64,000 nt of DNA from Candidatus Meridianibacter frigidus. Its GTDB lineage: Bacteria > Vulcanimicrobiota > Vulcanimicrobiia > Vulcanimicrobiales > Vulcanimicrobiaceae. The translations under genes were made by a program, and so were the position numbers. Location: contig QHBJ01000015.1 of the NCBI GenBank assembly GCA_003243975.1, positions 1 to 64,000 of the forward strand, read 5' to 3'. Under the pieces are notes generated by a model. The model saw nothing but the letters and a program-made list of their open reading frames with translations, ran no database searches and was not told the origin of the DNA. Shown in pieces: positions 43,390 to 51,845 of the stretch (its first letter is position 1; every line of letters begins with the position of its first letter).

Positions 43390-43787
43390 CCGCAGTTGCA
43401 ACAGCCGGCTTCTTCGCGGTCGGCGGTTTCCTCAAGCACGGTGTAGATCTCCCAGCGCCGCCCATCCGGATCGTTCGCCCACGCTTTGGTCTGCTTGGCA
43501 TAGCAACAAGTTTCTTCGCGTTCGATTTCGAGTTGAAAGCCGTCAGCTTGCAAACGTTCGATCTCGTCGTCCACGCTTCGCGCATCTTGCACGACCAGGC
43601 CATAGTGCGCCGATCCGGTCCGTACCGGCCGATCGTCGGCGTCCAGCGCAAGCTCAATGCTGGGATCCTCGGCGATAAAGAGGGCGTAATCGCCGAATTG
43701 CTTCTCGGGTTCGCGCCTCAACAGGGTGCGATAGAAAGCAACGCTTTGCTGCAAATTGTTGGTACGCAGATTCAAATGGGTCTTCAT
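43383..43787 (-). CDS. arsI: ArsI-type C-As lyase (VOC/glyoxalase family)
   Basis: ArsI cleaves the carbon-arsenic bond of trivalent methylarsenicals using Fe(II) and O2. This 134-residue protein has the two beta-alpha-beta-beta-beta units of the VOC fold. Expected features are His near residue 5 (KTHLNLRT), His near 82 (AHYGLVV), the Cys pair ETCCYAKQTKAW that binds the arsenical, and a C-terminal Glu (WEIYTVLEE). It ends with a Cys-rich tail (GCCNCGC). It overlaps arsR by four bases. CadI is the same family. Confidence 0.87.
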   Translation of the reverse strand: MKTHLNLRTNNLQQSVAFYRTLLRREPEKQFGDYALFIAEDPSIELALDADDRPVRTGSAHYGLVVQDARSVDDEIERLQADGFQLEIEREETCCYAKQTKAWANDPDGRRWEIYTVLEETADREEAGCCNCGC

Positions 43788-44116
43788 GTGGTCACCTTGA
43801 GCGGAAGGGCAAACTCAATTGCGGCATCCAGGCACCGCCGCGCACCGGATGCAAGACGGTAGTACACCCATGTGCCGCGCCGCACGCATTCAACCAGACC
43901 GGCATCTTTGAGAATCCGCAAATGATGGGAAACCGTCGGCTGGTTCAGCGGCATCGCGTCGGTGAAATCACAAACGCATACAGCTTCTTTAGCTCGAGCG
44001 AGCGTCCCGAGGATCGTCAGGCGATAGGGATCGGCAACCGCCTTGAGGATTGCCGCCGCGTCGCTGGTGTCGCACTTAAAGATACGCGCGGGCGGGCAGC
44101 ATCGCTGTATCGACAT
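43784..44116 (-). CDS. arsR: ArsR/SmtB-family arsenic-responsive repressor
   Basis: A 110-residue winged-helix repressor with the recognition helix PLNQPTVSHHLRILKDAGLV and the metal motif AVCVCDF (CxC in helix 3, the ArsR arsenite site). Extra Cys pairs occur at the N-terminus (QRCCPPARIFKC). It leads the arsR-arsI-aquaporin-arsC operon. Its promoter has near-consensus elements and a perfect palindrome covering the start codon; the mRNA is probably leaderless. Confidence 0.92.
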   Translation of the reverse strand: MSIQRCCPPARIFKCDTSDAAAILKAVADPYRLTILGTLARAKEAVCVCDFTDAMPLNQPTVSHHLRILKDAGLVECVRRGTWVYYRLASGARRCLDAAIEFALPLKVTT

Positions 44117-44125
44117 ATGTCGATA
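44108..44125. promoter_or_regulatory. Perfect 18-bp palindrome, probable ArsR operator
   Basis: TATCGACATATGTCGATA overlaps the arsR start codon (44114-44116) and runs into the -10 element. Palindromes covering the core promoter are usual for ArsR/SmtB repressors. Confidence 0.75.
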
Positions 44126-44151
44126 CTAGAGGTTGAATCGAAAAATGTCAA
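44123..44151 (-). promoter_or_regulatory. Sigma-70-type promoter of the arsR operon
   Basis: On the minus strand TTGACA (44151-44146), a 17-base spacer and TAGTAT (44128-44123) form a near-consensus promoter. The expected start of transcription falls at or next to the A of the arsR ATG, which implies a leaderless mRNA. Confidence 0.8.
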
Positions 44152-44161
44152 TATAGGTGCT

Positions 44162-45364
44162 TTAGCTTGCGCGGTCTAAAACGCCGATCTCCCGGCCCAC
44201 TTCGTCGAAGGCAGCAAGTGCGCGGTCCATCTCGGCCTTGGTCAGTTTTGCGCTGATCTGCACGCGGATGCGTGCGGTACCCTCGGGAACCACCGGAAAA
44301 CCGAAGCCGGTAACAAATAAGCCGCGCTTCAGAAGCTGCTCGCTCATTGCAATTGCGAACGAAGGTTCGCCCACGATGATCGGGAGAATTGCACTCTCGC
44401 CCTCCAGCGGGTTGAACCCCAGTTTCTTCAGGCCCTGGCGAAAGTACGTCGTGTTCTCACGTAGTTTCTCGACAAGTTCGGGATGGGATTCCAAATACTC
44501 GATGGCCGCAAGCGAACTAGCTGCTACCGTCGGCGGCAGCGCATTTGAAAATAGCTGTGGCCGCGAGCGCTGAATGAGCGTTTCGATGAGCGCGTGGCTG
44601 CCGGCCACAAAGCCGCCGGCTGCGCCGCCCAGCGCTTTGCCCAACGTACCGGTAATAATGTCGATCTGGCCTTCCAGGCCAAAGTGCTCGATCGTTCCGC
44701 GTCCGCTCTTCCCCATCACGCCGGTGCCGTGGCTGTCGTCGACAACGGTCACGGCGTTATATTTCTTGGCCAGTTGCACGATGGCGGGCAAGTTTGCAAG
44801 CGAGCCTTCCATCGAAAAAACACCGTCGGTAACGATTAGAATAGGGCCTCGCGGATCGGCGGCCCTCAGCTTCCCTTCGAGTTCGCTCATGTCGCTGTGT
44901 TTGTAGCGTTCGCGTTTAGATTTTGTCGCGAGCCGGCATCCGTCGATAATCGATGCGTGGTTCAGCTCGTCGGAGATGATCGTCGAGCCCTCTTCTGCAA
45001 TCGTTGGGAAGAGGCCGGTATTTGCGTTCCAGCACGACACGTACGTAAGCGCGGACTGCATCGATAGAAACTCGGCGATCCGGTCTTCCAGGGTGCGGTG
45101 TATAGCGAACGTTCCGCAGATGAACCGGACCGATGCCGTGCCCGCGCCGTACTTCTGCAATCCCGCTACGCCCGCTTCTATCACGTCTGCCTGATCCGAC
45201 AACCCCAAGTAGTTGTTGCTGGAGAGCACGATCACATGGCCGGCTTCCTCCATGTCTACCTCGGGCGCCATCGGTGAGGTTAAGTGCCGCAGGTATTTGT
45301 AGGTGCCCGCCGCCTTCAAGGCATCGAGCTCGCCTTGCAGACGCTGCGAAAATCGCGTGTTCAC
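44162..45364 (-). CDS. kbl: 2-amino-3-ketobutyrate CoA ligase (glycine C-acetyltransferase)
   Basis: Kbl cleaves 2-amino-3-ketobutyrate with CoA to give glycine and acetyl-CoA, the second step of threonine catabolism. It is an alpha-oxoamine synthase with PLP: SSNNYLGLS at the N-terminus, DELNHASIIDGCR, VVDDSHGTGVMG and the PLP lysine in TGTLGKALGGAAGGF. The length of 400 is typical. The GTG start overlaps the tdh stop by GTGA, confirming a tdh-kbl operon. The related BioF would also fit the fold, but the tdh partner decides. Confidence 0.93.
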   Translation of the reverse strand: MNTRFSQRLQGELDALKAAGTYKYLRHLTSPMAPEVDMEEAGHVIVLSSNNYLGLSDQADVIEAGVAGLQKYGAGTASVRFICGTFAIHRTLEDRIAEFLSMQSALTYVSCWNANTGLFPTIAEEGSTIISDELNHASIIDGCRLATKSKRERYKHSDMSELEGKLRAADPRGPILIVTDGVFSMEGSLANLPAIVQLAKKYNAVTVVDDSHGTGVMGKSGRGTIEHFGLEGQIDIITGTLGKALGGAAGGFVAGSHALIETLIQRSRPQLFSNALPPTVAASSLAAIEYLESHPELVEKLRENTTYFRQGLKKLGFNPLEGESAILPIIVGEPSFAIAMSEQLLKRGLFVTGFGFPVVPEGTARIRVQISAKLTKAEMDRALAAFDEVGREIGVLDRAS

Positions 45365-46407
45365 TCTGCCAAATCGCCCTTTACGTCGAGCACGACTTTC
45401 GCCGCTGCACCGGAGCTCATCAACTCGAAGGCACGATCGTACTGATCGAACGGCAGAATATGGGTAATGATCGGACGCAGGTCAACGCGCCCGCTTTTTA
45501 CCAGGGCCTGCGCCTGATACCACGTCCCGTACATCTTGCGCCCGTTAATGCCCAGCACGGTCAGACCTTTGAATATGATCCGCTCGGCCAAGTTAATGTT
45601 GATAGTGTCGCTGGGAATCCCCAATAATGCCGCGCGCCCGCCATTGCGCACCATAGCCAATCCGCGATCGATCGCCGAACCGCTGCCGGACATTTCCAGT
45701 AGCACGTCAACGCCGTCGCCGTTGGTCCGTTTGAGGATCTCGTCAACCAGATTGGGGTCGGATCCGAGGAACACTTCATCGGCGCCGACGCGCGACGCCA
45801 GTTCTAGTTTTGCGGGTTTGACGTCGATTGCGTAAACCGAGGCCGCTCCCGCTGCACGCGCAACCGGAATGGCCATCAATCCTATGGATCCGACTCCCGT
45901 AATAGCGACGCTCTTGGCGCTAACGCCCGCCGCCATCACGGTATGCACGGCATTGCCCAGCGGATCGAAAACGGCGGCGAATTCGTCCGGCACGGCGGGA
46001 TCAAGCTTCCAAACGTTGACCTCGGGCATAACAATACAGTGTGCGAAGCATCCGTCCCGATCGACACCGATGATCTTTACGTGCTCGCAAATGTGCGCTT
46101 CGCCCGTCCGGCACAAGAAACAAATTCCACACGCAATGTGCCCCTCGCCCGAAACGCGGTCCCCCACGGAGAGCGAGCGAACCGTCGCCCCGCAGGCCGC
46201 TACCCGCCCCATAAACTCATGCCCGATCGTCAAAGGCGGCTTAATGCGTTTTTGCGCCCATTTGTCCCAGTCGTAGATGTGCGCATCGGTCCCGCACACG
46301 CCGGCCTTCTCCACACGAATCAGCACTTCGGAGGGGCCGAAGTTTGGCACTGCGATCTCTCTTCGCTCGAAACCCCTCTGCGGCGCAACCTTGCGCAGCG
46401 CGAGCAT
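45361..46407 (-). CDS. tdh: L-threonine 3-dehydrogenase
   Basis: Tdh oxidises threonine to 2-amino-3-ketobutyrate with NAD. It is a zinc-dependent medium-chain dehydrogenase: AGVCGTDAHIYDWDKWA, IGHEFMGRV, the structural-zinc cysteines C..C..C..C in CGICFLCRTGEAHIC, and the Rossmann motif AITGVGSIGLMA. The ATG at 46407 matches the usual start (MLALRKVAP compares with MKAL in the family). A GTG at 46485 with AGGG upstream would add 26 unconserved residues and remains possible. It leads the tdh-kbl operon. Confidence 0.93.
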   Translation of the reverse strand: MLALRKVAPQRGFERREIAVPNFGPSEVLIRVEKAGVCGTDAHIYDWDKWAQKRIKPPLTIGHEFMGRVAACGATVRSLSVGDRVSGEGHIACGICFLCRTGEAHICEHVKIIGVDRDGCFAHCIVMPEVNVWKLDPAVPDEFAAVFDPLGNAVHTVMAAGVSAKSVAITGVGSIGLMAIPVARAAGAASVYAIDVKPAKLELASRVGADEVFLGSDPNLVDEILKRTNGDGVDVLLEMSGSGSAIDRGLAMVRNGGRAALLGIPSDTININLAERIIFKGLTVLGINGRKMYGTWYQAQALVKSGRVDLRPIITHILPFDQYDRAFELMSSGAAAKVVLDVKGDLAE

Positions 46408-46515
46408 CGAGTCCCGAAGATGGGGAGATGCGGAGGCGCGCTGTGCTTTGGAGGCGATCACGGCAGCGTTATTCGCCTCGGGCACGGCGCGCCCTACGCG
46501 CGGTATTATGGGTCC

Positions 46516-47337
46516 CTAGCGGTTATTTTCTCGGATCTTCATCTCTGAAATTACAATGTAACCGAGCTTCTGAATCGTGCCTTTGTTCTGCGTGACGTAG
46601 CGAATGAAGTCTTCGGCTGCCGGCGGACTGCCAGCATGCGTGAACATGTGCTCGTACGACCAAATCGGATAGCGACCACTTTCGATGTTCTGCTCCGTAG
46701 GGGCGGTGCCGTCAACCTTGAGCACGTTGACCGCTTTGCCTTTGGTATATGCAAACGCAACGTAGGAGATGGACCCCGGCAGCGATGCGATCGTAGTGAC
46801 GACTTGACCCGAAGAATCTTCCACCTGGCCACCTTCGGCAATCTTTGAAGTGCCCATCACCGTGGCATTAAAAACCGCGCGCGTTCCGGATGAGCGCGGC
46901 CGGTTGATAACGATAACCGCACCATCCCGACCGCCAACGTCCTTCCAGTTCTTTACCCGTCCGGCGAAGATGTCTCGAATTTGCTTTCTTGAGAGACCTG
47001 TAACGCCCGTGCCCGGATTTGCGATCACGCCGAATCCAACGACACAAACCTTGTGGTCTTTTAGGCCGCTGTTACCCGGCGCAATAACGTCGGAATCGCC
47101 GATGTCAACCGAACGTGACATGGCCTGCGAGATGCCCACGTACGAGCCACCTCCAGAAACCGCAATCCTGACTTCCGGATGCTTCTCTTGATAAGCCTGC
47201 GCGGACTCTTTGACCAACGGCAACAGCGCACTGGAGCCAACGGCCGTGACGTTCGTGTCGGCCGTCGCAACCAGCGGAAGCAACATTGTCCCGATGGCCG
47301 CACCGAAAGTAAGACATTTTAACATTGTAATCCTCAT
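46516..47337 (-). CDS. pstS: Phosphate ABC transporter, substrate-binding protein
   Basis: PstS binds phosphate in the periplasm for PstCAB. The 273-residue protein has a signal peptide (ending LLPLVATA) and family motifs: VGSSALLPLVKESAQAYQ, SGGGSYVGISQAMSRSVDIGDSDV and NRPRSSGTRAVFNATVM. It lies 6 bases after the porin gene and is presumably transcribed with it from the Pho-box promoter at about 48900, apart from pstCAB. Separate placement of pstS downstream of a porin is unusual but fits one regulon. Confidence 0.94.
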   Translation of the reverse strand: MRITMLKCLTFGAAIGTMLLPLVATADTNVTAVGSSALLPLVKESAQAYQEKHPEVRIAVSGGGSYVGISQAMSRSVDIGDSDVIAPGNSGLKDHKVCVVGFGVIANPGTGVTGLSRKQIRDIFAGRVKNWKDVGGRDGAVIVINRPRSSGTRAVFNATVMGTSKIAEGGQVEDSSGQVVTTIASLPGSISYVAFAYTKGKAVNVLKVDGTAPTEQNIESGRYPIWSYEHMFTHAGSPPAAEDFIRYVTQNKGTIQKLGYIVISEMKIRENNR

Positions 47338-47343
47338 CTAGCG

Positions 47344-48879
47344 TTAGAACGAAAACTCGAGTTGAGTGCGGTTGTATTTGAAGTCGAAGGGGGAACCCGT
47401 TTGAGTGCGATCGGCGTACCGATGGCGGATGGAGAGTCCGTGATAGGTTTTCTTCGGATCTACCGGATTGAAAAAGTATTGAACGTCGACGTTTAACTCT
47501 TGCCGTGCGTCGGTGCCGCCCGAAACCGGCAAGCTATACCCGTACCATGCTTTGGCAACAATGGCTTTGAATCGGTGGTTGCTGGTTTGGAACGTTCCGG
47601 AAATCTTTTGTGCATCGCCCGGTTTATGCACGTCGGCCAGCCCTTGCGAAATGGTTGTGGTGTACAACGGATCGGTCGCATAGCTGTCGGAGTACGGTGA
47701 CGCGACGCTTCCGCCGTAGCAATAGATCGTGCCGGCCGGCGCGCCGGCCACGGCGCCGCCTTTGATGCCGCCAAAGACGCCACCGGGCCCCAGCCCGCAT
47801 TTGGTGGTGACGTAGAGCTCGTGCGGCATCGCGTTGAGACTGAATGCGAGATCCACATTCTTCCCAAAACTCGCGCTAATCTGCATTCCAAACGTATGAT
47901 TGTGAACCGTACCAAGGTACGCCGCTCCGGTGTCGTTCTCAGCGATGTACTGCGCGGCCACGAATGGGTTCATGGGCGATTTCGGAGCGTAGTTATATTT
48001 GATGTCGGCGTGCGTGAGATTTATCAGGTCGTAAATGTTGTAGTTATAAAGGTTCAAGGTAGCATTTGCCCCCAGTTTCTGGCTGCCCCAAAATAACAGG
48101 AATCCTTTGGTGGTGCGCTGCGGATTGCACGGGTCTCCCGGCACGGGGATATTTCCGGCTACGGGGGGCGCCGGAAACGGCGGACCAACGACGCCCGGCA
48201 CCTTGCCCGTGGGATTCACGGTGGCGCAGCTCGTCAGGAGCGTATTGGAGTCGAACGTCGAGGTGACGCGATGGCGAAAGCGCGCCATGTACATTGCCCC
48301 CAGCGTCAGATTTCGCGTAACGCTGCCTTGTAGCAGGGTGCCTTGGTAGACCGTCGGCACGATTCGCGAGTCCGAGGGGCCCGCCCAGGGAGTATTGATG
48401 AGTTCCTTGCCCGTTTGGGCGTTCACGTACTTGTTCTTGTACTGCAGGTAGTACTCTCCCAGAAGGGAGAGCGCATACCCCGGCAACGTGTTGTCTACGC
48501 GCGGATTGAATCCGGGATTGTTCCCGTTGGCACCAAACGGTTCCGCTGCGAAGTAGGTTGCGCCGATGATCCAAGGCGAGGTGCCGAACTGATACTCGGC
48601 CTGCAGTTTTCCGCCCACGTTGAATGCGGCCGCGTTGCACTGCGGAATGCTGCCCGCGCCCACGCCGGCGCTGTCGCAGTTAAACTTGTTGGTTCGGGTA
48701 AAGTAGAAAGCGCGGGCGTTGCCGCTAATCTTGATGACGTCGGCCGTGGGAGCCGGTTTTGGCGAAGGCGTGCTCGTTGTATCCGCCTTGGCCGCCCCAA
48801 CACCGCACAGCGCGAATAGCGCTCCCAGTAACAGGTGCGCCACGAAATTTCGCACGTTAAGATATCCCTTTTTCAGCAT
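47344..48879 (-). CDS. Predicted outer-membrane porin of the Pho regulon
   Basis: A 511-residue protein with a signal peptide (FVAHLLLGALFALCGVGAAKA), a Thr/Ser/Pro linker, then many amphipathic strands rich in Tyr, Asn and Gly, ending in Phe (FKYNRTQLEFSF), as in outer-membrane beta-barrels. It precedes pstS and has a Pho box upstream, so it is probably a channel induced by phosphate starvation, functionally like PhoE or OprP though not homologous by eye. ATG 48879 is chosen for the signal peptide; a longer reading to 48912 adds nothing conserved. Confidence 0.8.
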   Translation of the reverse strand: MLKKGYLNVRNFVAHLLLGALFALCGVGAAKADTTSTPSPKPAPTADVIKISGNARAFYFTRTNKFNCDSAGVGAGSIPQCNAAAFNVGGKLQAEYQFGTSPWIIGATYFAAEPFGANGNNPGFNPRVDNTLPGYALSLLGEYYLQYKNKYVNAQTGKELINTPWAGPSDSRIVPTVYQGTLLQGSVTRNLTLGAMYMARFRHRVTSTFDSNTLLTSCATVNPTGKVPGVVGPPFPAPPVAGNIPVPGDPCNPQRTTKGFLLFWGSQKLGANATLNLYNYNIYDLINLTHADIKYNYAPKSPMNPFVAAQYIAENDTGAAYLGTVHNHTFGMQISASFGKNVDLAFSLNAMPHELYVTTKCGLGPGGVFGGIKGGAVAGAPAGTIYCYGGSVASPYSDSYATDPLYTTTISQGLADVHKPGDAQKISGTFQTSNHRFKAIVAKAWYGYSLPVSGGTDARQELNVDVQYFFNPVDPKKTYHGLSIRHRYADRTQTGSPFDFKYNRTQLEFSF

Positions 48880-48897
48880 GCGAGTGGTAACGGCCAC

Positions 48898-48951
48898 AGT
48901 GTAGCGGCCCAAGATTAACCCTGCGTTAGACGGCGCTTAAGACACGTTAAG
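48898..48951 (-). promoter_or_regulatory. Pho box and promoter of the porin-pstS operon
   Basis: On the plus strand, TTAAC, TTAGA, TTAAG and TTAAG begin at 48915, 48926, 48937 and 48947 (spacing 11, 11, 10). The minus-strand reading gives CTTAA-type direct repeats followed by a TACACT -10 candidate at 48903-48898. The same geometry occurs upstream of pstC. This is the layout of PhoP/PhoB sites in Firmicutes and Cyanobacteria. Confidence 0.8.
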
Positions 48952-48988
48952 GCCACTCGTGCTTTAAGGAGGCACTTTGGAGTCGAAA

Positions 48989-49777
48989 TTAGCCGTAACG
49001 GCCGGTGATGTAGTCTTCAGTGCGCTTATCTTTCGGCTTCGTGAAGACTTCTGAGGTCGTCCCGATCTCGATCAAATCACCCAGCAAGAAGAATGAGGTA
49101 AAATCCGATATCCGGGCAGCCTGCTGCATCGAGTGCGTGACGATGACGACGGTGTAATCACGCTTCAACTCACCGATGAGATCCTCGATCTTGGAGGTCG
49201 CAATCGGATCCAGGGCGCTGGCCGGCTCGTCCATCAAGATGACTTCGGGTTCCACCGCGAGTACGCGGGCGATGCATAACCGTTGCTGCTGACCACCGGA
49301 GAGGTCCAAGGCGGATTCGTTCAGGCGGTCCTTCACCTCGTCCCACAATGCCGCACGGCGCAGGCCGCGCTCGCAAACCTCGGCCAGCTTGCGCCGGTCG
49401 CTCAAGCCGTGGATTTTGGGACCGTATACCACATTCTCATAAATCGTTTTCGGAAACGGATTCGGCCGCTGAAATACCATGCCGATGCGGTGCCGAATGG
49501 TTACGGGATCGACGTCTTTGCCGTAAATGTCCTGGCCGTCCAGTCGCACGTGACCCTTCACCGTCACCCCGGGGGAGAGATCGTGCATGCGGTTCAGCGC
49601 TCGAATGAAGGTTGACTTTCCACATCCCGACGGGCCGATCAGCGCGGTAACACGGTTCTCGGGAACGTCCATCGATGCGTCTTTAATCGCCTGAAATTCG
49701 CCGTAGAATACGTTGAGATCTTTAACTTCTAGTTTCGTCGCGCGCACCGGCGTGGTTACGGGCTCGGTTGAAAGCAT
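48989..49777 (-). CDS. pstB: Phosphate ABC transporter, ATPase
   Basis: The ATP-hydrolysing subunit of the high-affinity phosphate importer. Walker A is GPSGCGKST, the Q-loop is [17 protein letters not shown] (diagnostic of PstB), the signature is [13 protein letters not shown], Walker B is [13 protein letters not shown] and the H-loop is VTHSMQQA. Length is 262 residues. It follows pstA after two bases and is the last gene before the porin promoter. A phoU gene, common at this position, is absent here. Confidence 0.97.
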   Translation of the reverse strand: MLSTEPVTTPVRATKLEVKDLNVFYGEFQAIKDASMDVPENRVTALIGPSGCGKSTFIRALNRMHDLSPGVTVKGHVRLDGQDIYGKDVDPVTIRHRIGMVFQRPNPFPKTIYENVVYGPKIHGLSDRRKLAEVCERGLRRAALWDEVKDRLNESALDLSGGQQQRLCIARVLAVEPEVILMDEPASALDPIATSKIEDLIGELKRDYTVVIVTHSMQQAARISDFTSFFLLGDLIEIGTTSEVFTKPKDKRTEDYITGRYG

Positions 49778-49779
49778 GG

Positions 49780-50694
49780 CTACTTTCCTGTAAAATGCCG
49801 GCTGAGGCCGCGCCCCAAAATGCGCGCGCTAATGTTAAATACCAAGACGATCAACAACAGAACGAGCGCCGAACCATTCCCAATATCGACGGCATCAGGA
49901 ACAAGACCTTCGGAGTGGGTGTACCACAAATGCACCGAGAGCGTTTCCGCCGGATGGAAAGGATTCCAGTTGAACGCGCTCCTTCCCGGCGAGACACTGA
50001 CTCCCGCTGTGTAAATCAACACCGCAGTTTCGCCGATGATCCGCCCGGCGATGAGAATAATGCCCGTGGTTAGCGGGGCAATGGAACCGGGGAGGACGAC
50101 GCGCCGGATCGTTTGCCACTTGGTAGCGCCCAGTGCCATCGAGCCCTCGCGCAAGGCTTGAGGCACGCTGGCTAGTCCTTCTTGCGTGACGCGCATCAGG
50201 GCCGGCAGATTCAAAAGCGTCAGCGCCAGCGCTCCGCCCAGCGCGGTAAAATGCCAATGCAAAACTTGAACGAAGACGATTAACCCGAAGAGGCCCATGA
50301 CGATTGATGGAATCGTTGCCAGCGATTCGGCGCAGAACTGAACCGTGGAGTTGAATAGACCCGGCCTCGCATACTCCTGCAGATAGATGCCCGCAGCGGT
50401 AGCCACCGGTACCGTGAAGATGAGCGTTAGCACCAGAATATAGAATGAATTGAAGATCTCGGGACCGATGCCGCCTCCGGCGCTTATTTCACTGGGGGGC
50501 GCCGTCAGGAAATGCCACGATATGACGTGCGCGCCCAAGTAGAGCAGATAGCCGATAAACACCGCAAGCAGCAGTACGATACCAAGCGCTGCGGTCCACA
50601 AAAGCCCCGTCGCAACCGCGTCGGCCAACCGTCGCTGCGAAGCGTTATCTTTTCGAACGAACGGGGTGGCCGTTGACGGAGTCGTCGCGGTCAT
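49780..50694 (-). CDS. pstA: Phosphate ABC transporter, permease PstA
   Basis: A membrane subunit of the phosphate importer with about six helices and the inner-membrane permease motif around [27 protein letters not shown] 50694 overlaps the pstC stop (ATGA) and is preferred to the in-frame start at 50718. Length is 304 residues. It forms the translocation path with PstC. Confidence 0.95.
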   Translation of the reverse strand: MTATTPSTATPFVRKDNASQRRLADAVATGLLWTAALGIVLLLAVFIGYLLYLGAHVISWHFLTAPPSEISAGGGIGPEIFNSFYILVLTLIFTVPVATAAGIYLQEYARPGLFNSTVQFCAESLATIPSIVMGLFGLIVFVQVLHWHFTALGGALALTLLNLPALMRVTQEGLASVPQALREGSMALGATKWQTIRRVVLPGSIAPLTTGIILIAGRIIGETAVLIYTAGVSVSPGRSAFNWNPFHPAETLSVHLWYTHSEGLVPDAVDIGNGSALVLLLIVLVFNISARILGRGLSRHFTGK

Positions 50695-51590
50695 AGCGCG
50701 CTTCGCTTGAGAGCCCATCGCACCAGCGTGATCAGCGCCATCGCAATGAGCAACAGTAAGAAGGCCATCGAGAAAAGCGAGTGCTGCAGAACAGAGCCTT
50801 GCTGGGCGCTTCCCATGTCGGTAACGATCTCGGTCGTGAGCGTTGCCGCTGGATTGAGTAGTCCCTGCGGGATGACCGCGCTGTTGCCGATGACCATCTG
50901 AACCGCTAGAGCCTCGCCGATGGCACGCGCGATGCCTAAGATGAGCGCGACGGTCAGACCGCTGCGCGCCGCGGGCAGCAAAACGTGGAAGATCGTCTGC
51001 CAGCGCGTCGCCCCTAACGCCATCGACGCTTCCTTGATCGTAACCGGCACCGACTTGAGCGCATCTTCGGAGAGCGAGATGACCGTAGGTAGAATCATGA
51101 TCGAAAGCACGATGCCGGCCGTCAACAGACCGAATCCCGTTTGGCTACCGAGGTGCAGACGGATCAGCGGCGCCAGCAGCGTGAGGCCCAACCAGCCATA
51201 GACCACCGACGGAATCCCAACTAGAATTTCGATAGCCGGCTTCATGATGGATCCCAAACGCGGTGGAGCAAGTTGCGAAAGGAAAATCCCGACCGCGATT
51301 CCCAACGGGCCGCCCATCACGATGGCAAAGAATGTCACCGCCAGCGATCCCACGATGAAAGCGAGGGCTCCCGGAGAGCGGCTGTCCGGCTCAAAGGCGG
51401 CGGAACCTAAGAACGCGAGCGGTGAGATGTGGTCGACAAAAAATAGCCGCAATCCCTCGCTGGCCAGGTAAACAACGATCGCGGCCATCGCCAGGATGAC
51501 AAAGGCGCTGGCCGCTAAGAGAACGCCCCGCGCAATACTCTCTTGAACGTGGGCACGGCTCGAATGAGTCGCAATCACAGGTCCAACCAT
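50691..51590 (-). CDS. pstC: Phosphate ABC transporter, permease PstC
   Basis: The partner permease, 299 residues, about six helices, with the coupling motif EDALKSVPVTIKEASMALGATRWQT and FAIVMGGPLGIAVGIFLSQLAP. It is the first gene of pstC-pstA-pstB. A four-unit Pho box ends 17 bp upstream of its ATG. Confidence 0.95.
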   Translation of the reverse strand: MVGPVIATHSSRAHVQESIARGVLLAASAFVILAMAAIVVYLASEGLRLFFVDHISPLAFLGSAAFEPDSRSPGALAFIVGSLAVTFFAIVMGGPLGIAVGIFLSQLAPPRLGSIMKPAIEILVGIPSVVYGWLGLTLLAPLIRLHLGSQTGFGLLTAGIVLSIMILPTVISLSEDALKSVPVTIKEASMALGATRWQTIFHVLLPAARSGLTVALILGIARAIGEALAVQMVIGNSAVIPQGLLNPAATLTTEIVTDMGSAQQGSVLQHSLFSMAFLLLLIAMALITLVRWALKRSAL

Positions 51591-51606
51591 CGTAAGGAGA
51601 GCTTTT

Positions 51607-51643
51607 CTAAGCCCACCTTAAGCGCAGATTAAGGAAGATTAAG
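51607..51643 (-). promoter_or_regulatory. Pho box upstream of pstC
   Basis: On the plus strand, CTAAG, TTAAG, TTAAG and TTAAG begin at 51607, 51618, 51629 and 51639 (spacing 11, 11, 10), exactly as in the box before the porin gene. The minus-strand units read CTTAATCTTC, CTTAATCTGC, CTTAAGGTGG and CTTAGAAAAG. The last unit overlaps the stop of a small upstream gene. Confidence 0.85.
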
Positions 51644-51800
51644 AAGCGGTACTTTGTTGCTCGTCCGAATCAAACGCCGCGGTAAAGAGGTCACGCGCGT
51701 GCTGCCACGTGAGTTCGTTGCGACAGTCGTTTATCAAAGCCAGGAGCCACGCGCGAACTTGCAGGTCTCCGATCGCCGGAATAGTCGACATCTGCTGCAT
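51639..51800 (-). CDS. Possible small protein between phoR and pstC
   Basis: A 53-codon reading frame (starts MQQMSTIPAIGDLQVRAW) with one predicted amphipathic helix and a third-codon-position bias to G and C like its neighbours. It fills the gap between the phoB-phoR and pst genes on the same strand, and its stop lies in the Pho box. No Shine-Dalgarno sequence is evident and no family was recognised, so it may be spurious. Confidence 0.4.
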   Translation of the reverse strand: MQQMSTIPAIGDLQVRAWLLALINDCRNELTWQHARDLFTAAFDSDEQQSTAS

Positions 51801-51845
51801 GCGTAAATCTTTGCATGTGGAGATAAAGCCCAGTTTATGACGAGC

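Noticed and set aside
42698-43657. Single 319-residue protein covering the aquaporin region
   Set aside because: Its first ~115 residues are the antisense/other-frame reading of arsI and the aquaporin N-terminus; only the part after the slip at about 43240 is aquaporin.
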